This document shows positions 26,134-34,710 of a DNA stretch of 44,843 nucleotides, one piece after another. The notes under the pieces were generated by a model. The model saw only the letters and a program-made list of their open reading frames with translations. It was not told the origin of the DNA and ran no database searches. Source of the DNA: Neobacillus citreus (GTDB lineage: Bacteria; Bacillota; Bacilli; Bacillales; Cytobacillaceae); contig NZ_JAGYPE020000022.1 of NCBI RefSeq assembly GCF_018343545.2, positions 1 through 44,843 on the forward strand, read 5' to 3'. The translations under genes were made by a program, and so were the position numbers. Numbering within the stretch: the first letter of the stretch is position 1; every line of letters starts with the position of its first letter.

Positions 26134-26161
26134 GCAGGATAATCATAGGGTAAAATAGAAA
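26134..26161 (+). promoter_or_regulatory. SigH-like promoter candidate for hpf
   Basis: GCAGGATAA (26134-26142) matches the SigH -35 pattern RnAGGAWWW. Twelve bases later ATAGAAA (26155-26161) matches the -10 pattern RnnGAAT in all but the last base. GGGTAA at 26148 could be a SigB-type -10, but no GTTT box is well placed. The B. subtilis homologue is known to be under SigB and SigH. Confidence 0.45.
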
Positions 26162-26199
26162 TGTAATACATAGCCTTAAAATAAAGGAGGACTCCACAC

Positions 26200-26742
26200 A
26201 TGAACTATAACGTACGTGGTGAAAACATTGAGGTAACTCCAGCAATCAGAGAGTATGTAGAAAAGAAAATCTCAAAATTGGAGCGTTATTTTACAGAAGC
26301 ACCTGATGCAAAAGTTAACGTGAATCTTAGATTCAATCCAGATAAAACTTCCAAGGTCGAGGTAACAATTCCACTTCCAAATTTAGTACTGCGTGCCGAA
26401 GAAACAAACCAGGATATGTATGCTGGGATTGACCTGATCACTGACAAGCTAGAGCGTCAAATCAGAAAGCACAAAACAAAGGTGAACCGCAAGTTCCGTG
26501 AAAAAGGAAATGTTGATTTCCAATTCACAACTACGAATACTGCAGATGTCCATGACGATGAGGAGTTGGAATTAGTTCGTACAAAACGCTTCGACCTTAA
26601 GCCAATGGACAGCGAAGAAGCAATCCTGCAGATGAATATGTTAGGCCATAACTTCTACGTGTTCACAAATTCCGAAACTAATCGTACAAACGTTGTATAC
26701 AAGCGTAAAGACGGCCGTTACGGTTTAATCGAAGCACATTAA
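26200..26742 (+). CDS. hpf: Ribosome hibernation promoting factor, long form
   Basis: 180 residues, the length of the long HPF. The N-terminal ribosome-binding domain (M-N-Y-N-V-R-G-E-N-I-E-V-T-P-A-I-R-E-Y-V) joins through a linker (about 100-125) to the C-terminal dimerisation domain (K-R-F-D-L-K-P-M-D-S-E-E-A-I-L-Q-M-N-M-L-G-H-N-F-Y-V-F). It pairs 70S ribosomes into inactive 100S dimers in stationary phase or stress. AAAGGAGG precedes the ATG and a strong terminator follows, so it is monocistronic. Confidence 0.96.
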   Translation: MNYNVRGENIEVTPAIREYVEKKISKLERYFTEAPDAKVNVNLRFNPDKTSKVEVTIPLPNLVLRAEETNQDMYAGIDLITDKLERQIRKHKTKVNRKFREKGNVDFQFTTTNTADVHDDEELELVRTKRFDLKPMDSEEAILQMNMLGHNFYVFTNSETNRTNVVYKRKDGRYGLIEAH

Positions 26743-26751
26743 TAAACTATC

Positions 26752-26791
26752 AAAACGCTGCTGGGGCGCCTATCCCCTGGCAGCGTTTTTT
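26752..26791 (+). terminator. Terminator after hpf
   Basis: AAAACGCTGC ... GCAGCGTTTT with an inner GGGG/CCCC pairing, ending in T6. Confidence 0.85.
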
Positions 26792-26793
26792 AA

Positions 26794-26828
26794 TGGGTGA
26801 TGCACGGGGACGGTTCTTTTGCATCACT
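26794..26828. repeat. Short repetitive-element fragment (GTGATGCA...GCATCAC)
   Basis: GTGATGCA and GCATCAC flank CGGGGACGGTTCTTTT. From memory, this word resembles short dispersed repeats found near IS200/REP-type transposases in Bacillaceae. No transposase is present. Confidence 0.4.
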
Positions 26829-26906
26829 ATGAAAATATTACGGTACCCTAAATTCAGAATCTTCTTTATAATGGAAGTAATATACAAATGAAAGAGGGGT
26901 TCTCAA

Positions 26907-28517
26907 ATGAATTTTGATTATCAGTACAATCCGTATCCATCCCACCGAACGACCGTGTTTGCACGGCGGGGAATGGTTGCCACTTCCCAGCCGCTTGCTA
27001 CTCAAGTAGGTCTTGAAATCCTCAAAAAAGGCGGTAACGCCATCGACGCCGCGATTGCAACGGCAGCGGCATTAACGGTTCTGGAACCAACCTCTAACGG
27101 CATCGGCAGTGACGCCTTTGCACTCGTTTGGACGAAGGGCAAGCTTCACGGACTGAATGCCAGCGGCCCGGCCCCAAAATCGCTGACTATTGATGCAGTT
27201 AAGGCGCGCGGCTATGATAAAATGCCGGCACATGGTCTTATCCCTGTAACAGTTCCAGGCGCACCTTCAGCATGGGCAGAGCTCTCCCAAAAATTTGGCC
27301 GCCTCCCGCTAAAAGAGGTACTCCAGCCTGCCATTGACTATGCCGAAAACGGCTATCCATTGACGCCTGTTCTTGCGAAAAACTGGGGACGCGCCTACCA
27401 GCATTACAAACAAACGCTCACCAGCGAAGAATTCCACCCTTGGTTTGAAACATTTGCCCCTAATGGGTACGCACCAAAAGCAGGCGAAATCTGGCGTTCT
27501 CCGGACCACGCAGAAACGTTGCGCTCCATCGCGAATACGAATGCTGAAAGCTTTTATCGTGGGGAAATCGCCGACCAAATAGCAGCCTTTTCCGAGCGCT
27601 ACAATGGATTTATTTCAAAAAAGGACTTGGAAGCGTACAGGGCCGAGTGGGTTGAGCCGATTAAGCTGAACTACCGCGGCTACGACGTGTGGGAGATTCC
27701 TCCGAACGGACAGGGGCTAGTGGCGCTGCTCGCATTGAATATCGTCAAGGGCTTTGAACTTACTGAAAAGGAAACCATCGATACATATCACAAGCAAATC
27801 GAGGCTATGAAGCTCGCCTACACCGATGGTAAGGCTTATATCACTGACCCTTCTTTTATGAAAATGAAGATAGCTGATGTTCTTTGCGACGAGTATGGTG
27901 ATACGAGAAGTCGGGAAATCACTGACGAAGCGCTTCAGCCGCTTCCGTATGAGCTGCCGCGTGGAGGAACAGTCTACCTCGCCGCCGCCGATGGTGAAGG
28001 GAACATGGTGTCATACATTCAGAGCAACTATATGGGCTTCGGCTCAGGCATCGTTGTGCCAGGCACCGGGGTATCGCTGCAGAACCGCGGTCATGATTTT
28101 TCACTGGACCCTTCGCATGCCAATGCACTAAGACCGGGCTCCAAAACGTACCACACCATAATCCCAGGTTTCTTGACTAAAGGAGATCAGCCAGTTGGGC
28201 CGTTTGGCGTCATGGGCGGCTATATGCAGCCACAGGGCCATATGCAGGTCATCATGAATACGATTGATTTTGGTTTGAACCCTCAGGCTGCGCTGGACGC
28301 TCCTAGGTGGCAATGGATTGAGGGTAAGAAAATTCAAGTCGAGCCGCATTTCCCGAACCACATTGCTCAGGCCTTGGCCCGGAAAGGACATCAAATTGAG
28401 GTTGCCCTTGACACAGGCTCGTTTGGTCGTGGACAGATCATCTGGCGTGACCCGGATACTGGCGTTTTGATGGGCGGCACTGAACCACGGACAGACGGGG
28501 CCGTTGCGGCTTGGTGA
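26907..28517 (+). CDS. Gamma-glutamyltransferase family protein (YwrD-like)
   Basis: 536 residues with no signal peptide, so probably cytoplasmic, unlike secreted Ggt. N-terminal G-M-V-A-T-S-Q-P-L-A ... G-G-N-A-I-D-A-A-I-A-T-A-A-A-L-T-V-L-E-P is diagnostic. The autoprocessing Thr is probably Thr355 in R-G-G-T-V-Y-L-A-A-A-D. M-G-G-Y-M-Q-P-Q-G-H and G-G-T-E-P-R-T-D-G lie towards the C-terminus. Members are N-terminal-nucleophile hydrolases acting on gamma-glutamyl or related amides; the substrate is unknown. Base composition is more GC-rich than the wall genes upstream. AGAGGGG precedes the ATG. Another Ntn-type protein (DUF1028) lies just downstream. Confidence 0.9.
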   Translation: MNFDYQYNPYPSHRTTVFARRGMVATSQPLATQVGLEILKKGGNAIDAAIATAAALTVLEPTSNGIGSDAFALVWTKGKLHGLNASGPAPKSLTIDAVKARGYDKMPAHGLIPVTVPGAPSAWAELSQKFGRLPLKEVLQPAIDYAENGYPLTPVLAKNWGRAYQHYKQTLTSEEFHPWFETFAPNGYAPKAGEIWRSPDHAETLRSIANTNAESFYRGEIADQIAAFSERYNGFISKKDLEAYRAEWVEPIKLNYRGYDVWEIPPNGQGLVALLALNIVKGFELTEKETIDTYHKQIEAMKLAYTDGKAYITDPSFMKMKIADVLCDEYGDTRSREITDEALQPLPYELPRGGTVYLAAADGEGNMVSYIQSNYMGFGSGIVVPGTGVSLQNRGHDFSLDPSHANALRPGSKTYHTIIPGFLTKGDQPVGPFGVMGGYMQPQGHMQVIMNTIDFGLNPQAALDAPRWQWIEGKKIQVEPHFPNHIAQALARKGHQIEVALDTGSFGRGQIIWRDPDTGVLMGGTEPRTDGAVAAW

Positions 28518-28526
28518 TTCAAGGAC

Positions 28527-28662
28527 GGCGGATTTAAAAAACTCCTTTCGGCGGATAAACCTTAAAATTCGGCGGATAACAATTCAAATTTGGCGGATAT
28601 TTCCGAGGTTCGGCGGATAAAACAGCATACTCGGCGGATATCCGCTCTAAATCAGCGGATTA
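28527..28662. repeat. GGCGGATA phased array between the GGT-like and DUF1028 genes
   Basis: GCGGAT words start at 28528, 28551, 28572, 28593, 28613, 28634 and 28655; steps are 23, 21, 21, 20, 21 and 21 bp. The same word and period occur at 22231-22515, 6 kb away. The last unit lies just before the AAAGGAGAGG ribosome site of the next gene. The spacers are unrelated to each other and to those of the first locus. Confidence 0.85.
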
Positions 28663-28685
28663 CTTCAAAAGGAGAGGCAAATCAA

Positions 28686-29531
28686 ATGACATTTTCAATC
28701 GTCGGTTATGACCCAGTGGAAAAAGAATGGGGCATTGCCGTTCAATCTAAATTTTTAGGCGTAGGAGCGGTAGTTCCATGGGCCAAAGCGGGAATCGGGG
28801 CGGTTGCAACCCAATCCTATGCCAATACGGCTTACGGTCCAAGGGCTCTTGAACTGATGGCTCAAGGAAAGTCAGCACAAGAAACACTTGAAGCCATCCT
28901 TGCTGATGATCCTGATAAAGAAATGCGCCAGGTTGGAATTATTGATGCAAGTGGCAACGCCGCAACATTTACCGGGAGCGCCTGCTATAACTGGGCCGGT
29001 GGCGTCACAGGACCACACTTTGCTGCACAGGGAAACATTTTAGTTGATGAAAAAACGGTCCAAGCAATGGCTGATATTTTTCAAAAAGCGGAGGGAACAT
29101 TGGCTGAAAGGCTTCTTGCTTCCTTAGATGCCGGGCAGGAAGCGGGCGGTGACAGCCGCGGAAAACAGTCTGCCGCCCTTTATGTCGTGAAAGAAAAAGG
29201 CGGCTACGGCGGCTATAACGACCGGTACATCGACCTTCGCGTGGACGACCATCCTGATCCAATCAAGGAGTTAATCAGAATCTACCAGCTTCAGCAGCTC
29301 TATTTTTCGTTTTCGAAGCCAGAAAAAATAGCAGCAGTTGAAGGGGGAATTAAAACAAATGTAACGCAACATTTAAAACGTTTAGGGTACCTTCAGGGCG
29401 CTGACACCAGCGACGATGATATCTATCAGGCCCTCACCACTTTTATTCATACGGAAAACTTCGAAATGCGGGAACAGAAGACAGGCTGGATTGACGTAGA
29501 AGTTCTTGAATTTATGAAGAATAAGAAATAA
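28686..29531 (+). CDS. DUF1028 family protein (Ntn-hydrolase-like)
   Basis: 281 residues. The DUF1028 domain (about 1-205) starts T-F-S-I-V-G-Y-D-P and has A-V-Q-S-K-F-L-G-V-G, V-A-T-Q-S-Y-A-N, A-A-Q-G-N-I-L-V and G-G-D-S-R-G-K-Q-S-A-A-L. A C-terminal helical extension (about 220-280) is peptidoglycan-binding-like. The family shares the N-terminal-nucleophile fold, but its reaction is not known. AAAGGAGAGG sets the ATG at 28686; an upstream in-frame extension to 28590 merely translates the repeat array and should not be annotated. Pairing with the GGT-like gene suggests a shared amide-hydrolysing pathway (inference). Confidence 0.88.
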   Translation: MTFSIVGYDPVEKEWGIAVQSKFLGVGAVVPWAKAGIGAVATQSYANTAYGPRALELMAQGKSAQETLEAILADDPDKEMRQVGIIDASGNAATFTGSACYNWAGGVTGPHFAAQGNILVDEKTVQAMADIFQKAEGTLAERLLASLDAGQEAGGDSRGKQSAALYVVKEKGGYGGYNDRYIDLRVDDHPDPIKELIRIYQLQQLYFSFSKPEKIAAVEGGIKTNVTQHLKRLGYLQGADTSDDDIYQALTTFIHTENFEMREQKTGWIDVEVLEFMKNKK

Positions 29532-29535
29532 ACAG

Positions 29536-29565
29536 CCCTCCACTCAACTGGAGGGTTCTTTTATT
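29536..29565 (+). terminator. Terminator after the DUF1028 gene
   Basis: CCCTCCA and TGGAGGG with a 6-nt loop, followed by TTCTTTTATT. Confidence 0.75.
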
Positions 29566-29687
29566 GGGACCGTTTTTCGTTTACACAGACCATCTAGTTA
29601 ATTTTCACTATCATCACAGTGTTTTTTCTCAAAATCTATTAAATTGGAAAAGTATACAATATTAGGTCTTTTGGAGGAACAAAGAGG

Positions 29688-30091
29688 ATGGGCAAAGCGT
29701 TTTTAAAGGTTGCATCTATTTATTTTACAATTGGGGTTTTGGCGGGAATCACGATGGCAATTATCCATGACTTCCGTCTGGCATCAGTACATGCTCACAT
29801 TAACATGCTTGGATGGGTGTCGATGGCGATATTCGGACTTATTTATCATTTTTTCCGCAAGCAGCCAACACGAAGCTGGTAAAAACACATTTTTGGTTCC
29901 ATAATATCGGTTTGCCGGTGATGATGGTCGGAATTGCAACACAGGTTTTAACTGGAAGTATGGCGGCTCTGCCGGTTGCGGTGATTGGCTCCATTGTTGT
30001 GGTTGTATGTGTTATTTGTTTCACAATTAACCTTTTCAAACATGTAGGAAAAAGTACAAACGTGCAATCTGGTAATAAATTTTCAGTTTAA
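29688..30091 (+). pseudogene. Small haem-copper-oxidase subunit I-like membrane protein, frameshifted
   Basis: The first frame gives an N-terminal half (K-V-A-S-I-Y-F-T-I-G-V-L-A-G-I-T ... H-A-H-I-N-M-L-G-W-V-S-M-A-I-F-G-L-I-Y-H-F) and stops at 29882. The matching C-terminal half (F-P-Q-A-A-N-T-K-L-V-K-T-H-F-W-F-H-N-I-G-L-P-V-M-M-V-G-I-A-T) runs in another frame to 30091. Joining them needs one extra base in the T run at 29849-29854. The joined product would be about 134 residues with four spans, resembling a mini CcoN-like protein; H-A-H-I and H-F-W-F-H-N are typical. GGAGG at about 29673 precedes the ATG. It is either a recent single-base deletion or a sequencing error in a homopolymer. Confidence 0.75.
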
Positions 30092-30106
30092 TAGGACTTT
30101 CTTAGA

Positions 30107-30138
30107 CGGCTATCATTTATTTGATAGTCGTTTTTTCG
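30107..30138 (+). terminator. Terminator after the frameshifted oxidase-like gene
   Basis: CGGCTATCA pairs with TGATAGTCG (one G-U), followed by T6. Confidence 0.7.
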
Positions 30139-30249
30139 TGTTGACGTAGGTAAATGTAACCTTTTAACAATTTTAAAAAAAACACCTACAAAAAAGAAAA
30201 AAGCCCGACGTAAAGTTTAGTAGAACTTCACAAGGAGGCAAAACAAGAC

Positions 30250-31506
30250 ATGAAAAACAAGAAACTGACAAATCTGGTTACAAGCGGTGTGTTGGCATCA
30301 TCACTTATTTTTTCAGTAGGAGCAGGGGCGGCCTTTGCTACTGGTAATGACACAGCGGAGGATTCTGCAGTAACAGGTACGACTACAGAACAGGTTACAG
30401 ATCAAACAGCAACAACTACTGAAAACGCAACTGATGAAACCACTACTGAACAAGAAAGTAATGCAGCAGAAACAACAACTTCCGAAGAAGCTGAAACTCC
30501 ATCAGACGAAGCAACAGTAGAAGACACTGATGCTGATGAAACTGTGGCGGCCGATGATGAAGCAACTACAGAGGAACAAGCACAAACAGAAGATGTTGAA
30601 AAAGCAGAAGCGCCATCATTGGTTCCTGGTGATTTCTTTTATTTTGTAAAAACCATCACTGAAAAAATCCGTCTTGCATTTACTTTTGACGATTATAAAG
30701 AAGCACAGCTATTAGCTCAATTTGCTGCAGAACGTATTGCTGAAGCAAACGCTTTGATTGCAGATGGTAAAACTGACGAAGCAGAGCAGCTGCTGAAGGA
30801 CGCTCTGGCAACACAAGAGAAGGCAGCAGAGCAGCTTACAGCTTCTGAAGAAGTCACTGACACAGAAGCCACTGATATGGAAAAAGCAGACGACACTCAA
30901 ACTGCTGATGTTGAAAAAACTGACGATACACAAACCACTGCTGAAGGCACTGTTGAAGGCAAGTTAGCCAACAACATCGATGCGCTGCTGGGTGCCCTTA
31001 GCCATGTGGAAAATCCTACTGCCCAACAAGCTTTAATGAAAAATATTCAAAAATCATTTGCAAAACTTGACAAGAAGTTTGCCAAGCTTGAAGAGAAAGA
31101 TGCTGATTTTGCTGAACAAGTGCAGCAGATTGAAGAAAAAGTTTCCGACGATCAAACAGCAACCGTGAAAAAACATGGTAAAGCGCTAGGAAAGCAAAAG
31201 AAACAAGAGACCGAAACAGCAGTTGAAGAAACTACTCAAACTACAGACGAAGCAGCAACTGTAACAGAAGAAAGCAGCCAAGGCGAGGATACTGCAGTTC
31301 AAACTGAATCCGCTAATAAAGGGACAGAGCAACAAGCTGCAGCTCAAGCAAAAGCCGCTGAAAAGCAAGCTCAAGCCGCTGCAAAAGCTGCCGAAAAACA
31401 AGCTGCAGCAGCACAAAGAGCTCAAGAAAAACAAGCCCAAGCAGCCCAAAAGCATGGTGCGGCCGCTAATAAAGCTGAACAAGCACATGGGAACGGAAAG
31501 AATTAA
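30250..31506 (+). CDS. Secreted acidic DUF5667 protein
   Basis: 418 residues with a signal peptide ending near A-A-F-A-T-G. A long Thr/Glu/Asp-rich disordered stretch follows (about 35-120). The DUF5667 core is about 122-200, beginning A-P-S-L-V-P-G-D-F-F-Y-F-V-K-T-I-T-E-K-I-R and rich in helix-forming A-E-A-N-A-L-I. A second helical pair follows (about 240-300), then an Ala/Gln/Lys-rich C-terminus with repeated A-A-E-K-Q-A. The family is exported and of unknown function. AAGGAGG precedes the ATG and a terminator follows, so it stands alone. Low complexity makes distant homology unreliable. Confidence 0.82.
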   Translation: MKNKKLTNLVTSGVLASSLIFSVGAGAAFATGNDTAEDSAVTGTTTEQVTDQTATTTENATDETTTEQESNAAETTTSEEAETPSDEATVEDTDADETVAADDEATTEEQAQTEDVEKAEAPSLVPGDFFYFVKTITEKIRLAFTFDDYKEAQLLAQFAAERIAEANALIADGKTDEAEQLLKDALATQEKAAEQLTASEEVTDTEATDMEKADDTQTADVEKTDDTQTTAEGTVEGKLANNIDALLGALSHVENPTAQQALMKNIQKSFAKLDKKFAKLEEKDADFAEQVQQIEEKVSDDQTATVKKHGKALGKQKKQETETAVEETTQTTDEAATVTEESSQGEDTAVQTESANKGTEQQAAAQAKAAEKQAQAAAKAAEKQAAAAQRAQEKQAQAAQKHGAAANKAEQAHGNGKN

Positions 31507-31562
31507 ACCTAATAAATCTTGATTATAAGCATGATTTCGGTTAAACCGGGGTCATAAACACT

Positions 31563-31590
31563 GAGCCAGGGGGAGCCCTGGCTCTTTTTG
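31563..31590 (+). terminator. Terminator after the DUF5667 gene
   Basis: GAGCCAGGG pairs exactly with CCCTGGCTC, followed by TTTTTG. Confidence 0.85.
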
Positions 31591-31672
31591 TCATTAAATT
31601 ATGTTGTTAGACCAGAAGATTTTGTTTAGTAAAGATAGGAAAATGCAATATAATCCAAATTATGTAATTTTA

Positions 31673-31764
31673 CGTCGTGAGACCACGTGTTTTTGTCGTG
31701 AAGGTCTAAAATGATGTCGTGAGCTTCCGAAACGATGTCGTAAAAGTCTTAATTTATGTAGTGA
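31673..31764. repeat. 21-bp phased array of TGTCGTGA (five units)
   Basis: GTCGTGA or a one-base variant starts at 31674, 31695, 31716, 31737 and 31758, a period of exactly 21 bp, with unrelated spacers of about 14 bp. The word differs from GGCGGATA but the period and build are the same as in the arrays at 22231-22515 and 28527-28662. It lies between two convergent terminators, outside any likely transcript body. Confidence 0.8.
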
Positions 31765-31782
31765 GGACTAATTCGACTGCTA

Positions 31783-31822
31783 CAAAACAAAAAAAAGAGC
31801 CGGCAATCCAATTGCCGACTCC
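31783..31822 (-). terminator. Terminator of secA
   Basis: GAGCCGGCAA (31797-31806) pairs with TTGCCGACTC (31812-31821, one G-U). On the minus strand the stem is followed by a long T run. Confidence 0.8.
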
Positions 31823-31838
31823 ATCTTAAATACAAATA

Positions 31839-34349
31839 TTATTTCCCTGCCCCATGGCAATTCTTATACTTTTTCCCGCTTCCACAAGGGCATGGGTCAT
31901 TTCGCCCAACATTCTCCTTATTGACCTTCGGCTTCTTCTTAACAGCCTCGCCGTCTTCCTTCGGGTTTACGGCATGGCCCTGGGCGACCTCTTGGCGCTC
32001 AAGGTTATTGCGAATTTCCGCCTTCATGATGTACATGGCCGCTTCATCCTCAATCGACTCAACCATTGCCTCGAACATTGCAAGACCTTCATGCTGGTAC
32101 TCACGTAAAGGATCCGTTTGTCCGTAAGCGCGCAAATGAATCCCTTGGCGAAGCTGATCCATCGCATCGATGTGGTCAATCCATTTTGAATCGACTGCAC
32201 GCAACGTTACAACCTTTTCGAACTCACGCATTTGCTCAGAGGACAGAATCTGTTCCTTTTCCTCATAATGCTCTTTACATTTAGCAAAAATGAACTCGAC
32301 TATCTCTTCCTGATCCTTGCCTCGAAGGTCATCAACCGTCACGTCGCCTTCCCCAAGCAGGTTTGCATGGGCAAAGTCCACAATTCCTTTAAGATTCCAT
32401 TCTTCCTCATCTGCTTGTCCAGGCGCATTGACATCTACATGGCGCTGAATGGAGCGCAAAATCATATTCTGGACAATTTCACGTAAATTCTCGGATTCGA
32501 GTACCTCATCACGCTGCGTATAAATAATCTCGCGCTGCTGACGAAGCACATCGTCATATTGCAATAGCTGTTTACGGGCGTCAAAGTTGTTGCCCTCCAC
32601 GCGTTTCTGCGCACTTTCCACAGCACGGGATACCATTTTACTTTGAATTGGCTGGGTATCATCCATTCCAAGCTTTTGCATCATTGCTTTCATATTGTCA
32701 GAACCGAATCGGCGCATCAATTCATCTTCCATGGACAAGTAGAACTGAGTAATACCAGGGTCCCCTTGACGTCCGGAACGTCCGCGCAGCTGGTTATCAA
32801 TACGTCGGCTCTCATGACGCTCAGTACCAATAACCGCAAGTCCGCCCAGCTCTTTAACGCCTTCTCCGAGTTTAATATCAGTACCACGGCCGGCCATGTT
32901 TGTCGCAATCGTGACTGCTCCAGCCTGACCTGCTTCCAAGATAATTTCCGCTTCACGTGCATGGTTTTTCGCGTTCAAGACATTGTGGCGAACACCCTTT
33001 TTCAAAAGCAGCCGGGAAATCAGTTCAGACGTCTCAATTGCGACTGTACCCACAAGGACAGGCTGTCCTTTTTGATGGCGCTCGGCAATATCTTCGACAA
33101 CGGCACGGAACTTGCCTTCCATTGAAGCATAAATTAAATCCGCACGGTCATCACGGGTAATCGGACGGTTTGTCGGAATGACGATAACGTTCATATTATA
33201 AATGTTGCGGAATTCTTCTTCTTCTGTTTTCGCTGTACCAGTCATACCGGATAGTTTTTCATACATCCGGAAATAGTTCTGGAACGTAATGGTTGCCATC
33301 GTCATGCTTTCGTTTTGGATCTCGACGCCTTCCTTGGCTTCAATCGCCTGGTGCAAGCCTTCGCTATAACGGCGGCCCTTCATCAAACGGCCGGTGAACT
33401 GGTCGACAATCACAATCTCACCGTCTTGGACGACGTAATCGACATCAAGGTGCATCGTTACAATCGCCTTTAGCGCTTGGTTAATGTGATGGTTCAAGGT
33501 CACATGAGAAATATCAAACAAGTTTTCAATGCCAAATGCCTTCTCTGATTTGCTGATACCCTCTTCGGTGAGCATGACAGCTTTTGTTTTTTCATCGTAC
33601 GTATAATCAACGTCCTTCGTCAAAGTCCGTACAAACGCATTCGCCTGCATATAAAGTACCGTCGACTTCTGGGCAGAGCCTGAGATAATCAGCGGTGTTC
33701 TTGCTTCGTCAATCAAGATCGAGTCAACCTCGTCGATGACGGCAAAATAAAGCGGGCGCTGAACCTTTTGCTCTTTGTAAAGGACCATGTTATCACGCAG
33801 GTAATCGAAGCCGAACTCGTTGTTCGTACCATACGTAATATCGCAGGCGTAAGCAGCTTGTTTTTCATCCTTATCCATGCTGTTTAAGTTCAATCCGACT
33901 GTCAGTCCTAAAAATTCATATAACTGACCCATCTCGGTTGCGTCACGGCTTGCCAGGTATTCGTTGACCGTGACAACATGAACGCCTTTTCCGGACAAAG
34001 CATTCAAGTAAACGGGCATTGTCGCCGTTAATGTTTTACCTTCACCGGTCTTCATCTCGGAAATATTACCCTCGTGGAGAGAAATACCCCCCATCAGCTG
34101 AACATGGTATGGATAAAGGCCAAGCACGCGGCGGGCACCCTCACGGACAACCGCAAACGCCTCAACCAATAGGTCATCCAGCGTTTCGCCCTTTTGGTAG
34201 CGGGCCTTGAACTCTTCCGTTTTTTCACGCAGCTGCTCGTCTGTTAAACGTTCTGTTTCTGAGGCAATCGCATCAATTTTTGCAGCCAGCTTGTCCAGCC
34301 GTTTCAGCTCACGTTTATTTAGGTCAAACACTTTATTTAAAATCCCCAT
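31839..34349 (-). CDS. secA: Preprotein translocase ATPase SecA
   Basis: 836 residues, the usual Bacillus length. Walker A lies in [11 protein letters not shown] and the DEAD-like box in [32 protein letters not shown] and [12 protein letters not shown] follow in NBD2. The C-terminal zinc motif is [13 protein letters not shown]. It drives export through SecYEG, on which the many signal-peptide proteins in this window depend. AAAGGAGCG precedes the ATG at 34349. hpf lies upstream in the map as in Bacillus, but about 5 kb of other genes intervene, secA is on the opposite strand to hpf, and prfB does not follow. Confidence 0.98.
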   Translation of the reverse strand: MGILNKVFDLNKRELKRLDKLAAKIDAIASETERLTDEQLREKTEEFKARYQKGETLDDLLVEAFAVVREGARRVLGLYPYHVQLMGGISLHEGNISEMKTGEGKTLTATMPVYLNALSGKGVHVVTVNEYLASRDATEMGQLYEFLGLTVGLNLNSMDKDEKQAAYACDITYGTNNEFGFDYLRDNMVLYKEQKVQRPLYFAVIDEVDSILIDEARTPLIISGSAQKSTVLYMQANAFVRTLTKDVDYTYDEKTKAVMLTEEGISKSEKAFGIENLFDISHVTLNHHINQALKAIVTMHLDVDYVVQDGEIVIVDQFTGRLMKGRRYSEGLHQAIEAKEGVEIQNESMTMATITFQNYFRMYEKLSGMTGTAKTEEEEFRNIYNMNVIVIPTNRPITRDDRADLIYASMEGKFRAVVEDIAERHQKGQPVLVGTVAIETSELISRLLLKKGVRHNVLNAKNHAREAEIILEAGQAGAVTIATNMAGRGTDIKLGEGVKELGGLAVIGTERHESRRIDNQLRGRSGRQGDPGITQFYLSMEDELMRRFGSDNMKAMMQKLGMDDTQPIQSKMVSRAVESAQKRVEGNNFDARKQLLQYDDVLRQQREIIYTQRDEVLESENLREIVQNMILRSIQRHVDVNAPGQADEEEWNLKGIVDFAHANLLGEGDVTVDDLRGKDQEEIVEFIFAKCKEHYEEKEQILSSEQMREFEKVVTLRAVDSKWIDHIDAMDQLRQGIHLRAYGQTDPLREYQHEGLAMFEAMVESIEDEAAMYIMKAEIRNNLERQEVAQGHAVNPKEDGEAVKKKPKVNKENVGRNDPCPCGSGKKYKNCHGAGK

Positions 34350-34710
34350 ATTTGATGAAACGCTCCTTTTATCTGAGACTCAAAAGCATTTTTTGAAAAA
34401 ATGAATCCAATAAAAATCTCTAATTTTCCTATTTAATCTTACCATTTCCACTATGCAGGTGACAACATTGGGAGAAACTCAGCTAAAATTCCCAGACATA
34501 CGTCCTATTATCCACTTCAATTATGGCAAATCTGTGAAAAATGTATAGAACTTATGAGTTGCCTTTAAGAGTTTATGGCTATTTGCATATTTTTAAATAT
34601 TTTTGTATAAAAATTAGTTTTAATACAGTTTTTCACTCTGCTTGTATTGTAAATAAAACGCCTAAATTACAACGTTTGTATGTTGTTTATTTAGCGAAAT
34701 GTATCAATTC

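Larger units (their letters stand above)
25876..26199. other. Short interval replacing the flagellar/csrA operon position
   Basis: In B. subtilis the yvyF-flgM-flgK-fliW-csrA-hag-fliDST block lies between comFC and yvyD/hpf. Here only 324 bp remain. They hold a GGTGTCAGGCACC-type repeat fragment at 25882-25911 and the hpf promoter region. No flagellar remnant was recognised. Confidence 0.6.
31507..31838. other. Convergent interval between the DUF5667 gene and secA
   Basis: Both genes end here. The interval holds two terminators (31563-31590 and 31783-31821) and, between them, a 21-bp phased repeat array (31673-31764). prfB, which follows secA in B. subtilis, is not here. Confidence 0.7.

Noticed and set aside
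26794..26828. Complete mobile element
   Set aside because: Only a short inverted-repeat fragment remains; no transposase or target duplication was seen.
28590..28685. N-terminal extension of the DUF1028 protein through the repeat array
   Set aside because: The extension only translates the phased array (R-R-I heptads), and a proper ribosome site stands before the ATG at 28686.
32643..33125. 160-codon ORF opposite secA
   Set aside because: Antisense shadow of a well-conserved gene; no ribosome site or family.
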